Below, piece after piece: positions 24,306 to 36,210 of a stretch of 64,000 nt of DNA. Below the pieces are notes generated by a model. That model had not been told where the DNA came from. It did no database searches and saw nothing but the letters and a program-made list of their open reading frames with translations. Within the stretch, counting starts at the first letter, position 1. The number at the start of each line of letters is the position of its first letter. The position numbers and the translations under genes are program-made. This DNA comes from Harmothoe impar (Eukaryota > Annelida > Polychaeta > Phyllodocida > Polynoidae): contig OX381704.1 in NCBI GenBank assembly GCA_947462335.1, forward strand, positions 122,932,004 to 122,996,003, written 5' to 3'.

Positions 24306-24376
24306 GGATTGGGAGGGACTTGAGCTTAGGTCCTTTGGACTATGTGTCCACTGTGATAACCACTACACTACACTGG
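24306..24376 (-). other. tRNA-like sequence, right arm of element A
   Basis: On the minus strand TAGTGTAGTGGTTATCACAG matches the tRNA-Val D-arm even more closely than the left arm does, followed by GGACACATAGTCC and CTAAGCTCAAGTCCC. It is the inverted partner of 24005-24070 with about 85-90% identity by eye. Confidence 0.6.
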
Positions 24377-24535
24377 ACAAGTGACATAGCTAGTGACCAG
24401 GAACAACACAGTCACAACACTCACAGATTACGACCCCTAAAACTTCCTATTTTGGACATGGCAGGTACCAGCTTCAGCTACTTATAGTGACAGATACTCC
24501 TATCAGGTGGAGCCACTGTATCTCGCTAATGCGGA

Positions 24536-24735
24536 ATAGTGGGGACCTGTATCCAACCCTCTACATGGTAGCTGTGGTGGAGTGTAGAGTCTCCCTTCTA
24601 GAAGTGTACAGCTTAATCCTATAGTAGGGACCTATCTGGTTCTGACATGGTAGCTGTGGTGCTGGACTGTGGAGTATTCCATCTAGAAGTGTACAGCGTC
24701 CTATAGTTGGGATGTTTCTGGTACCAACCCTATAT
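24536..24735 (+). repeat. Outer left arm d, unit 2, right part
   Basis: Continues linker d after the insertion, starting with the duplicated ATAG. Inverted counterpart of the end of h at about 27110-27240. Confidence 0.85.
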
Positions 24736-25205
24736 GTGGTAGTAGTGTAGTCTTCCCCCTAGATGTTAACAGTGTTATGTAGAGTGGCCCTTTCTGGTGT
24801 CAGGCCTCTATGTGGTAGTAGTGTAAAGTCCTCCCTCTAGATGTTAACAGTGTTATGTAGAGTGGCCCTTTCTAGTGTCAGGCCTCTATGTGGTAGTAGT
24901 GTAGAGTCCTCCCTCTAGATGTTAACAGTGTTATGTAGAGTGGCCCTTTCTGGTGTCAGGCCTCTATGTGGTAGTAGTGTAAAGTCCTCCCTCTAGATGT
25001 TAACAGTGTTATGTAGAGTGGCCCTTTCTAGTGTCAGGCCTCTATGTGGTAGTAGTGTAAAGTCCTCCCTCTAGATGTTAACAGTGTTATGTAGAGTGGC
25101 CCTTTCTGGTGTCAGGCCTCTATGTGGTAGTAGTGTAAAGTCCTCCCTCTAGATGTTAACAGTGTTATGTAGAGTGGCCCTTTCTGGTGTCAGGCCTCTA
25201 TGTGG
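24736..25205 (+). repeat. 78-bp satellite e, unit 2 (six copies)
   Basis: Six units. The first has the derived CTTCCCCCTAGATG form; GTTATGT predominates and TCTGGTGTC alternates with TCTAGTGTC. Confidence 0.93.
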
Positions 25206-25475
25206 TTGCTGTGGTGTGAACCACCCTGGGTGTTGTTGGTATGAACACCACTGCTGCCCTGTAACCAGGCTGGTGTGTCATGGGTACATCCTGCACTCTA
25301 TGTTACATTAACTAGGTCTGTCTAAGTGAAATAAGTACAAGAAGAACCAGCCATGAATGTGGGACAGTGTGTGTGTGGTTGGAGGCCAGTCAGTCCTGGG
25401 GCTCAGCATGGGGCTATTGTATTCAGAAGGGGGGGGGGAGGCGTGTTCAGAGGCCACTGTACTCTCTAAAGATCT
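25206..25475 (+). repeat. Inner left arm f, unit 2
   Basis: As in unit 1, with GTTGCTGTGGTGTG instead of GTTGCTGATGTGTG at its start. Pairs with the minus strand of h at 26437-26720. Confidence 0.85.
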
Positions 25476-26436
25476 CCCCCCAGTGCCACTAGTACCCCCT
25501 GAACATCCCCCCCCCTGTGCCACTAGTACCCTCTGAACACCCCCCCCCCCCCCATGCCACTAGTACCCTCTGAACATCCCCCCCCCCAGTGCCACTAGTA
25601 CCCTCTGAACATCCCCCCCATTGCCACTAGTACCCTCTGAACATCCCCCCCCCTCCATGCCACTAGTACCCTCTGAACATCCCCCCCCAGTGCCACTAGT
25701 ACCCTCTGAACATCCCCCCCCATTGCCACTAGTACCCTCTGAACATCCCCCCGTGCCACTAGTACCCTCTGAACATCCCCCCCCCCAGTGCCACTAGTAC
25801 CCTCTAAACATCCCCCCCATTGCCACTAGTACCCTCTGAACATCCCCCCATTGCCACTAGTACCCTCTGAACATCCCCCCCCCCCCAGTGCCACTAGTAC
25901 CCTCTGAACATCCCCCCGTGCCACTAGTACCCTCTGAACATCCCCCCATGCCACTAGTACCCTCTGAACATCCCCCCCCCCCCCAGTGCCACTAGTACCC
26001 CCTGAACATCCCCCCCTCCATGCCACTGGTACCCCCTGAACATCCCCCCCCTCAGTGCCACTAGTACCCTCTGAACATCCCCCCCCCCAGTGCCACTAGT
26101 ACCCTCTAAACATCCCCCCCATTGCCACTAGTACCCTCTGAACATCCCCCCCCCAGTGCCACTAGTACCCTCTGAACATCCCCCCCCATTGCCACTAGTA
26201 CCCTCTGAACATCCCCCCGTGCCACTAGTACCCTCTGAACATCCCCCCCCCAGTGCCACTAGTACCCTCTGAACATCCCCCCCATTGCCACTAGTACCCT
26301 CTGAACATCCCCCCAGTGCCACTAGTACCCCCTGAACATCCCCCCCCCAGTGCCACTAGTACCCTCTGAACATCCCCCCAGCGCCACTAGTACCCTCTGA
26401 ACATCCCCCCAGTGCCACTAGTACCCCCTGAATATC
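25476..26436 (+). repeat. 31-bp C-rich satellite g, unit 2
   Basis: About 30 units of the ATTGCC / CGTGCC / CTCCATGCC subtype shared with units 3 and 4. C runs reach 14 (25540s, 25975). Confidence 0.95.
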
Positions 26437-27240
26437 CAAGGAGTACCCTGTGTTTCCCCTCCCCACCCTCCCCCCACTCCCTCCATGATACAATAACCTC
26501 AAGCTGAGCACTGTGACTGACCTGGCTCCCACCCAGATACACACTGTCCTACATACCTAGATTTGTCTTCTTGTACTTTTCTCTACTTATACAGACCTAG
26601 TTAACAAACTGTGAGGCACAGGATCCATCCATGACACAGTAGACTGGACACACAGCAGCAGCAGTGTTCACACCACCGTGTATAGAAGACTCATACTACA
26701 AAGGGCCTCACCATAGCAAGCTGTCTACACTGAAAATCCATAGGTTGAAAGGGTTAGTCAGTACAGACTAACTCAGGTTGGTCATATGAGTGTTAGTCAC
26801 AATGGCAAAGTTATATTCAAAAATGACCAAGGGGTCAGTCAGTAGTGGCTAACCTAGGTCCATCATTGGTGTGTTGTATTTGTATACCACTAGTTGGGGC
26901 CACCTGTGATGACCACTCAGTGACTCCCCCTGGAACTAAAAAGACTAAGGTGGGTTGATCAGTAGTGACCAACTTGACAATAAGAACTAATCTAGGTTGG
27001 TTGTATAGGGAGCCAAAAAATGACTAACTAGGTTAGGCACAAGTGACTGAGAGGTTGGGTGTATAGGGAGCCTAGGAATATCAGTGTACATCTATAGGGA
27101 AGACACCACTACCATGTATAGGATGGTACAAGAAAGGTCCCAACTATACTAGGATTAAGCTGTACACCTCTAGAAGGAACACACCACAGTCTACTACAGC
27201 TACCATGTAGACGCCTAATACTGAAAGGTCCCAACTATAA
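26437..27240 (-). repeat. Right arm h, unit 2
   Basis: Same structure as unit 1 with scattered substitutions (for example CACCACCGTG for CACAACACCGTG). The last bases, CCCAACTATA, lead directly into the recombinase fragment. Confidence 0.85.
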
Positions 27241-27834
27241 GACACTGTTTACTTGATTTGATTTGAATTTCTTTTATTTATCCTGGCAGGATGCATGGCC
27301 TGGCAGACCGTTTTATACAAATACCAGCATTTTTCCGATATGCGGAAGTTAATAAAGGCAATTAAGCCTGCGATGGTATAATAGGAAAACACACATTTTG
27401 GTGTGTGTTCCTATTTTATATAACTTACCTAATTGGTTACTATCAAAGTTATGAGGTTAGAATTTGTTATTAGGATAATGATCTGTTCTGGATGTGTTTT
27501 GTGTTCAATATTAGAATTGTGTGTTGCTACCTTCGCTCCAAGGAGAATGTGGTGGCCGACTTCATTTCGAGGTTGTCCTACCCAGGTGTAGCCCAGATTG
27601 ATCCCCCGTTCTCCCTCTGTTGTTACAGACCGACACCGGCTAGAAGCAGAGTTGGTGCGCCTCCAGGACATGGCACTGGCATCCTCCACGAAACTCACCA
27701 GGAAGTAACAGTGGAAACACTTCTATGAGTTCTGCGCTCGCTACGACCTGTCACCTATACCATGTGACTCAAAAACCTTGTGCCTCTATATCAACCATAT
27801 GTGCCGGAAGTTCAAATAATCTTCCATCACGCAG
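27241..27834 (+). pseudogene. DIRS-like RH/YR fragment, unit 2
   Basis: As in unit 1, with an additional change in the recombinase frame: AGGAAGTAACAG replaces AGGAAGTCACAG, which adds a second stop codon (TAA) at about 27706-27708 in the YR frame. It has the same KFK-TAA and the same truncation point before the satellite. Confidence 0.75.
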
Positions 27835-29539
27835 TCACCTACAGCATTGTCATGTCACCTACAGTGTTGTCATGTCACCTACAGCATTGTAACGTCACCT
27901 ACAGCGTTGTCACGTCACCTACAGCATTGTCACGTCACCTACAGCATTCTCACGTCACCTACAGCATTGTAACGTCACCTACAGCATTGTCACGTCACCT
28001 ACAGCATTGTCATGTCACCTACAGTGTTGTCACGTCACCATCAGTGTTGTCACGTCACCTACAGCATTGTAACGTCACCTACAGCGTTGTCACGTCACCT
28101 ACAGCATTGTCATGTCACCTACAGTGTTGTCACGTCACCTACAGCATTGTAACGTCACCTACAGTGTTGTCACGTCACCTACAGCACTGTCACGTCACCT
28201 ACAGTGTTGTCACGTTACCTACAGCATTGTAACGTCACCTACAGCGTTGTCACGTCACCTACAGCATTGTCATGTCACCTACAGTGTTGTCACGTCACCT
28301 ACAGCATTGTAACGTCACCTACAGCGTTGTCACGTCACCTACAGCATTGTCACATCACCTACAGCATTGTCACATCACCTACAGCATTGTCACGTCACCT
28401 ACAGCATTGTCACGTCACCTACTGTGTTGTCACGTCACCTACTGCATTGTCACCTCACCTACAGCGTTGTCACGTCACCTAGAGCATTGTCAGGTCACCT
28501 ACTGTGTTGTCACGTCACCTACAGCATTGTCACGTCACCTACAGCGTTGTCACGTCACCTACAGAGTTATCAAGTCGACTAAAGCGTTGTCAAATCACCT
28601 ACAGTATTGTCATGTCAGCTGCAGTGTTGTCACGTCACCTACAGCGTTGTCACCTCACCTACAGCAATGTCACATCGACTAAAGCGCGGTCACGTTTTTA
28701 TATTCTCAAATAGTATATCACAGCTGGAAGAGACCCCTACAGCATTGTCACATCACCTACAGCATTGTCATGTCACCTACAGCACTGTCACGTCACCTAC
28801 AGCATTGTCACGTCACCTACAGCATTGTCACGTCACCTACAGCATTGTCACATCACCTACAGCATTGTCATGTCACCTTCAGCATTGTCACATCACCTAC
28901 AGCATTGTCACGTCACCTACAGCATTGTCACATCACCTACAGCATTGTCACGTCACCTACAGCATTGTCACGTCACCTACAGCACTGTCACGTCACCTAC
29001 AGCATTGTCACGTCACCTACAGCATTGTCACGTCACCTACAGCACGGTCACGTCACCTACAGCATTGTCACGTCACCTACAGCATTGTCACGTCACCTAC
29101 AGCATTGTCACGTCACCTACAGCACTGTCACCTCACCTACAGCATTGTCACGTCACCCACAGCATTGTCACGTCACCTACAGCACTGTCACGTCACCTAC
29201 AGCATTGTCACGTCACCTACAGCATTGTCACGTCACCTACAGCATTGTCACGTCACCTACAGCACTGTCACGTCACCTACAGCATTGTCACGTCACCTAC
29301 AGCATTGTCACGTCACCTACAGCATTGTCACGTCACCTACAGCATTGTCACGTCACCTACAGCATTGTCACGTCACCTACAGCATTGTCACGTCACCTAC
29401 AGCACTGTCACGTCACCTACAGCATTGTCACGTCACCTACAGCATTGTCACGTCACCTACAGCACTGTCACGTCACCTACAGCATAGCCATGTCACCTAC
29501 AGTGTTGTCAGTTTACCTACTGTGTTGTCAGTTCACCTA
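27835..29539 (+). repeat. 20-bp satellite array, unit 3
   Basis: About 85 units, island at about 28694-28742. The right half (28770-29480) is the most homogeneous stretch of the satellite in the window. The usual right edge is missing: the array breaks at GTTCACCTAT. Confidence 0.96.
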
Positions 29540-29842
29540 TTTTATATGTGTGCCCTATAATGATGTGCATTCTGCAAAGCATCATGCCGATCCTACGAGG
29601 CTGATAAAAAGTGGCACTCTCACCATTAAATTGGCATAATCACTCACAATTCTAGTACTGTTCTAGTCTACTATGTGGTAAGTGATAATGCCCCTTTAAG
29701 GAGGTAGTCTACAATAAAGGGGGGTGAGAGATGTAGTATAACTTACTTAGCTCCAGAGCAGGGTTACAGTGTGGTACGAGTGGGTGCAGCAGGGAGGTCA
29801 GGTGCAGTGGGGTGTGACCAGCGACTGTCTGTACCTGTGTAC
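29540..29842 (+). repeat. Linker b, unit 3, truncated
   Basis: Deletion of the last array units and the first part of b (GAGGGATTGCGC to TGAATTTTAGA) relative to units 1, 2, 4 and 5. It restarts at TTTATATGTGTGCCCTATAA. The inverted arm (29650-29702) is intact. The lead-in has ACAATAAAGGGGGGTGAG instead of ACAGGGGAGGGGAGTGAG. Confidence 0.87.
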
Positions 29843-31029
29843 TGTAGGTAGGTATAGTGGACTCCTGATGCCTCCTACACCCTACAGTGTACTGCCTCCG
29901 TGGTGTGTGATTGTACATGGGTAGGCCTACTATATGTAAGCAGTAGGTATAGTGGACTCCTGATACCTCCTACCCCCTACAGTGTACTGCCTCCGTGGTG
30001 TGTGACCACTAGGTGTCTAGTGTACATGGGTAGGCCTACTATATGTAAGCGGTAGGTATAGTGGACTCCTGATGCCTCCTACCCCCTACAGTGTACTGCC
30101 TCCGTGGTGTGTGACCACTAGGTGTCTAGTGTACATGGGTAGGCCTACTATATGTAAGCTGTAGGTATAGTGGACTCCTGATACCTCCTACCCCCTACAG
30201 TGTACTGCCTCCGTGGTGTGTGACCACTAGGTGTCTATTGTACATGGGTAGGCCTACTATATGTAAGCTGTAGGTATAGTGGACTCCTGATACCTCCTAC
30301 CCCCTACACCGTACTGCCTCTGTGGTGTCTAGTGTACATGGGTAGGCCTACTATATGTAAGCTGTAGGTATAGTGGACTCCTGATACCTCCTACCCCCTA
30401 CAGTGTACTGCCTCCGTGGTGTGTGACCACTAGGTGTCTATTGTACATGGGTAGGCCTACTATATGTAAGCTGTAGGTATAGTGGACTCCTGATACCTCC
30501 TACCCCCTACAGTGTACTGCCTCCGTGTTGTGTGACCACTAGGTGTCTATTGTACATGGGTAGGCCTACTATATGTAAGCTGTAGGTATAGTGGACTCCT
30601 GATACCTCCTACCCCCTACAGTGTACTGCCTCCGTGTTGTGTGACCACTAGGTGTCTAGTGTACATGGGTAGGCCTACTATATGTAAGCGGTAGGTATAG
30701 TGGACTCCTGATACCTCCTACCCCCTACACCGTACTGCCTCTGTGGTGTGTGATTGTACATGGGTAGGCCTACTATATGTAAGCTGTAGGTATAGTGGAC
30801 TCCTGATACCTCCTACCCCCTACACTGTACTGCCTCTGTGGTGTCTATTGTACATGGGTAGGCCTACTATATGTAAGCAGTAGGTATAGTGGACTCCTGA
30901 TACCTCCTACCCCCTACAGTGTACTGCCTCCGTGGTGTGTGATTGTACATGGGTAGGCCTACTATATGTAAGCTGTAGGTATAGTGGACTCCTGATACCT
31001 CCTACCCCCTACACTGTACTGCCTCCGTG
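29843..31029 (+). repeat. Satellite c, unit 3
   Basis: About 11 units with all three length classes intermixed. A CCGTGTTGTGTG variant is private to two neighbouring units (about 30530, 30635). Confidence 0.94.
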
Positions 31030-31590
31030 GTGCATGTGTAGTCAGGATGTTATGTGCTGCAGGTAGCGACCACTGTCTATGTACATGGGTACTGTAAGTG
31101 AGGTGTAGGTGGAGTGCTCCTGGTCCCTGACACCTCCATGATGTGTATAATGTGTCCTATTCCTCCTCCCGTTCAGTCCTTAAAGGGGCATTCTCACCAC
31201 TCACACTTACCACATAGCAGACTAGAACAGTACTAGAATTCCTCCTCCCGTTCAGTCCTTAACCACTAAAGTTAGGGTGACTCCTCCCAACTAGAACTAG
31301 AGTTAGACCCCATGCAGCCTATTATGTGGGACACTCCGTCTCTCATTCTCTACACTGTGCAGACCTCCCTGTCACAAGGAGTAGACAACGCCCTATAGTG
31401 GGGACCTGTATCCAACCCTCTACATGGTAGCTGTGGTAGATTGTAGAGTCTCCCTTCTAGAAGTGTACAGCTTAATCCTATAGTAGGGACCTATCTGGTT
31501 CTGACATGGTAGCTGTGGTGGTGGACTGTGGAGTATTCCATCTAGAAGTGTACAGCTTCCTATAGTTGGGATGTTTCTGGTACCAACCCT
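31030..31590 (+). repeat. Linker d and outer left arm, unit 3
   Basis: Empty-site allele for element A: CGCCCTATAGTGGGGACC is uninterrupted at about 31389-31406. The inverted arm facing b is at about 31180-31240. Confidence 0.86.
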
Positions 31591-31988
31591 CTATGTGGTA
31601 GTAGTGTAAAGTCCTCCCTCTAGATGTTAACAGTGTTCTGTAGAGTGGCCCTTTCTAGTGTCAGGCCTCTATGTGGTAGTAGTGTAAAGTCCTCCCTCTA
31701 GATGTTAACAGTGTTCTGTAGAGTGGCCCTTTCTAGTGTCAGGCCTCTATGTGGTAGTAGTGTAAAGTCCTCCCTCTAGATGTTAACAGTGTTATGTAGA
31801 GTGGCCCTTTCTAGTGTCAGGCCTCTATGTGGTAGTAGTGTAAAGTCCTCCCTCTAGATGTTAACAGTGTTATGTAGAGTGGCCCTTTCTAGTGTCAGGC
31901 CTCTATGTGGTAGTAGTGTAGAGTCCTCCCTCTAGATGTTAACAGTGTTATGTAGAGTGGCCCTTTCTAGTGTCAGGCCTCTATGTGG
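31591..31988 (+). repeat. 78-bp satellite e, unit 3 (five copies)
   Basis: Five units; the first two carry GTTCTGT and the last three GTTATGT. Confidence 0.93.
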
Positions 31989-32261
31989 TTGCTGATGTGT
32001 GAACCACCCTGGGTGTTGTCGGTATGAACACCACTGCTGCCCTGTAACCAGGCTGGTGTGTCATGGGTGCATCCTGCACTCTATGTTACATTAACTAGGT
32101 CTGTTTAAGTGAAATAAGTACAAGAAGAACCAGCCAGGAATGTGGGACAGTGTGTGTGTGGTTGGAGGCCAGTCAGTCCTGGGGCTCAGCATGGGGCTAT
32201 TGTATTCAGAAGGGGGGGGGGGGGAGGCGTGTTCAGAGGCCACTGTACTCTCTAAAGATCT
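31989..32261 (+). repeat. Inner left arm f, unit 3
   Basis: As in unit 1 (GTTGCTGATGTGTG form). Pairs with the minus strand of h at 33052-33330. A longer G run (12) precedes the inverted g unit. Confidence 0.85.
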
Positions 32262-33051
32262 CCCCCCAGTGCCACTAGTACCCCCTGAACATCCCCCCCC
32301 CTGTGCCACTAGTACCCTCTGAACACCCCCCCCCCCCCATGCCACTAGTACCCTCTGAACATCCCCCCCCAGTGCCACTAGTACCCTCTGAACATCCCCC
32401 CCATTGCCACTAGTACCCTCTGAACATCCCCCCCCCTCCATGCCACTAGTACCCTCTGAACATCCCCCCCCCAGTGCCACTAGTACCCTCTGAACATCCC
32501 CCCCATTGCCACTAGTACCCTCTGAACATCCCCCCGTGCCACTAGTACCCTCTGAACATCCCCCCCCCAGTGCCACTAGTACCCTCTGAACATCCCCCCC
32601 ATTGCCACTAGTACCCTCTGAACATCCCCCCATTGCCACTAGTACCCTCTGAACATCCCCCCCCCCCCCAGTGCCACTAGTACCCTCTGAACATCCCCCC
32701 GTGCCACTAGTACCCCCTGAACATCCCCCCCTCCATGCCACTGGTACCCCCTGAACATCCCCCCCCTCAGTGCCACTGGTAGCCTCTGAACATCCCCCCA
32801 GTGCCACTAGTACCCTCTGAACATCCCCCCCCCCAGTGCCACTAGTACCCTCTGAACATCCCCCCCATTGCCACTAGTACCCTCTGAACATCCCCCCAGT
32901 GCCACTAGTACCCCCTGAACATCCCCCCCCAGTGCCACTAGTACCCTCTGAACATCCCCCCCAGTGCCACTAGTACCCTCTGAACATCCCCCCAGCGCCA
33001 CTAGTACCCTCTGAACATCCCCCCAGTGCCACTAGTACCCCCTGAACATCC
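32262..33051 (+). repeat. 31-bp C-rich satellite g, unit 3
   Basis: About 25 units, subtype as in unit 2; the shortest g array of the five. Confidence 0.95.
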
Positions 33052-33851
33052 AAGGAGTACCCTGTGTTTCCCCTCCCCACCCTCCCCCCACTCCCTCCAT
33101 GATACAACAACCTCAAGCTGAGCACTGTGACTGACCTGGCTCCCACCCAGATACACACTGTCCTACATACCTAGATTTGTCTTGTTGTATTTTTCTCTAC
33201 TTATACAGACCTAGTTAACAAACTGTGAGGCACAGGATCCATCCATGACACAGTAGACTGGACACACAGCAGCAGCAGTGTTCACAACACCGTGTATAGA
33301 AGCCTCATACTACAAAGGGCCTCACCATAGGAAGCTGTCTTCACTGAAAATCCATAGGTTGAAAGGGTTAGTCAGTACAGACTAACCCAGGTTGGTCATA
33401 TGAGTGTTAGTCACAATGGCAAAGTTATATTCAAAAATGACCAAGGGGTCAGTCAGTAGTGGCTAACCGAGGTCCATCATTGGTGTGTTGTATTTGTATA
33501 CCACTAGTTGGGGCCACCTGTGATGACCACTCAGTGACTCCCGCTGGAACTAAAAAGACTAAGGTGGGTTGATCAGTAGTGACCAACTTGACAATAAGAA
33601 CTAATCTAGGTTGGTCGTATAGGGAGCCAAAAAATGACTAACTAGGTTAGGCACAAGTGACTGAGAGGTTGGGTGTATAGGGAGCCTAGGAATATCAGTG
33701 TACATCTATAGGGAAGACACCACTACCATGTATAGGATGGTACAAGAAAGGTCCCAACTATACTAGGATTAAGCTGTACACCTCTAGAAGGAACACACTA
33801 CAGTCTACTACAGCTACCATGTAGACGCCTAATACTGAAAGGTCCCAACTA
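33052..33851 (-). repeat. Right arm h, unit 3
   Basis: Starts AAGGAGTACCCTGTGTTTCC and ends CCCAACTATA. Empty-site allele for element B (CCAACTATAAGACACTG uninterrupted at the h/i border). Confidence 0.85.
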
Positions 33852-34448
33852 TAAGACACTGTTTACTTGATTTGATTTGAATTTCTTTTATTTATCCTGG
33901 CAGGATGCATGGCCTGGCAGACCGTTTTATACAAATACCAGCATTTTTCCGATATGCGGAAGTTAATAAAGGCAACTAAGCCTGCGATGGTATAATAGGA
34001 AAACACACATTTTGGTGTGTGTTCCTATTTTATATAACTTACCTAATTGGTTACTATCAAAGTTATGAGGTTAGAATTTGTTATTAGGATAATGATCTGT
34101 TCTGGATGTGTTTTGTGTTCAATATTAGAATTGTGTGTTGCTACCTTCGCTCCAAGGAGAATGTGGTGGCCGACTTCATTTCGAGGTTGTCCTACCCAGG
34201 TGTAGCCCAGTTTGATCCCCCGTTCTCCCTCTGTTGTTACAGACCGACACCGGCTAGAAGCAGAGTTGGTGCGCCTCCAGGACATGGCACTGGCATCCTC
34301 CACGAAACTCACCAGGAAGTCACAGTGGAAACACTTCTATGAGTTCTGCGCTCGCTACGACCTGTCACCTATACCATGTGACTCAAAAACCTTGTGCCTC
34401 TATATCAAGCATATGTGCCGGAAGTTCAAATAATCTTCCATCACGCAG
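33852..34448 (+). pseudogene. DIRS-like RH/YR fragment, unit 3
   Basis: The RNase H-end frame is from 34106 and the YR frame from 34212. The YR frame is open up to the shared TAA after KFK at about 34431-34433, then cut at 34448. Confidence 0.75.
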
Positions 34449-35836
34449 TCACCTACAGCATTGTCATGTCACCTACAGTGTTGTCACGTCACCTACAGCA
34501 TTGTAACGTCACCTACAGCGTTGTCACGTCACCTACAGCATTGTCACGTCACCTACAGCATTCTCACGTCACCTACAGCATTGTAACGTCACCTACAGCA
34601 TTGTCACGTCACCTACAGCATTGTCACGTCACCTACAGTGTTGTCACGTCACCATCAGTGTTGTCACGTCACCTACAGCATTGTAACGTCACCTACAGCG
34701 TTGTCACGTCACCTACAGCATTGTCATGTCACCTACAGTGTTGTCACGTCACCTACAGCATTGTAACGTCACCTACAGCACTGTCACGTCACCTACAGCA
34801 CTGTCACGTCACCTACAGTGTTGTCACGTTACCTACAGCATTGTAACGTCACCTACAGCGTTGTCACGTCACCTACAGCATTGTTATGTCACCTACAGTG
34901 TTGTCACGTCACCTACAGCATTGTAACGTCACCTACAGCGTTGTCACGTCACCTACAGCATTGTCACGTCACCTACAGCATTGTCACATCACCTACAGCA
35001 TTGTCACGTCACCTACAGCATTGTCACGTCACCTACTGTGTTGTCACGTCACCTACAGCATTGTCACGTCACCTACAGCATTGTCACGTCACCTAGAGCA
35101 TTGTCAGGTCACCTACTGTGTTGTCACGTCACCTACAGCATTGTCACGTCACCTACAGCGTTGTCACGTCACCTACAGAGTTATCAAGTCGACTAAAGCG
35201 TTGTCACGTCACCTACAGCGTTGTCACCTCACCTACAGCAATGTCACATCAACTAAAGCGCGGTCACGTTTTTATATTCTCAAATAGTATATCACAGCTG
35301 GAAGAGACCCCTACAGCATTGTCACATCACCTACAGCATTGTCATGTCACCTACAGCATTGTCACGTCACCTACAGTATTGTCATGTCACCTACAGCATT
35401 GTCACATCACCTACAGCATTGTCACATCACCTACAGCATTGTCACATCACCTACAGCATTGTCACATCACCTACAGCATTGTCACGTCACCTACAGTGTT
35501 GTCACATCACCTACAGCATTGTCACGTCACCTACAGTATTGTCACGTCACCTACAGCACTGTCACGTCACCTACAGCATTGTCACGTCACCTACAGCATT
35601 GTCACGTCACCTACAGCACTGTCACGTCACCTACAGCATTGTCACGTCACCTACAGCATTGTCACGTCACCTACAGCACTGTCACGTCACCTACAGCACT
35701 GTCACGTCACCTACAGCACTGTCACGTCACCTACAGCATAGCCATGTCACCTACAGTGTTGTCAGTTTACCTACTGTGTTGTCAGTTCACTTACAGCGTT
35801 TCCACGTCACCTACAGCATTGTCACATCACTTACAG
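34449..35836 (+). repeat. 20-bp satellite array, unit 4
   Basis: About 69 units, island at about 35269-35314. From about 34734 onwards it matches the unit-1 array unit by unit, including the rare GTTATGTCACC unit. Confidence 0.96.
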
Positions 35837-36210
35837 AGGGATTGCGCATTCAAATGTTTTCTCTAAGTTATCTTAAAAGCACATAATCTTAAATGAGCTC
35901 CCTGAATTTTAGATGTGTGCCCTATAATGATGTGCATTCTGCAAAGCATCATGCAGATCCTACGAGGCTGATAAAAAGTGGCACTCTCACCATTAAAGTG
36001 GCATAATCACTCACACTTCTAGTACTGTTCTAAACTATTATGTGGTAAGTGAGAATGCCCCTTTAAGGAGGTAGTCTACAGGGGAGGGGAGTGAGAGATG
36101 TAGTATAACTTACTTAGCTCCAGAGCAGGGTTACAGTGTGGTAGGAGTGGGTGCAGCAGGGACGTCAGGTGCAGTGGGGTGTGACCAGCGACTGTCTGTA
36201 CGTGTGTACT
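35837..36210 (+). repeat. Linker b and lead-in, unit 4
   Basis: Subtype GTTCTAAACTATTATGTGG as in units 1 and 5. Private GGGACGTCAGG in the lead-in is shared only with unit 5. Confidence 0.85.

Larger units (their letters stand above)
23835..24535. mobile_element. Foldback element A with tRNA-Val-like arms
   Basis: The insertion is proven by comparison with empty sites at the same place in units 1, 3, 4 and 5. ATAG flanks both sides (23831-23834 and 24536-24539). Termini: left GGTATTAGCGAGATGATCAG, right ending ATCTCGCTAATGCGGA, sharing an 11-bp perfect inverted core ATTAGCGAGAT. Subterminal arms contain tRNA-like sequences in opposite orientation (24005-24070 plus, 24306-24376 minus). The central part (about 24075-24300) is A+T-rich. 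No transposase is present, so it is non-autonomous. The left end matches the inverted right end of element B at 40760-41637 over about 35 bp, so both belong to one family. Confidence 0.88.
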
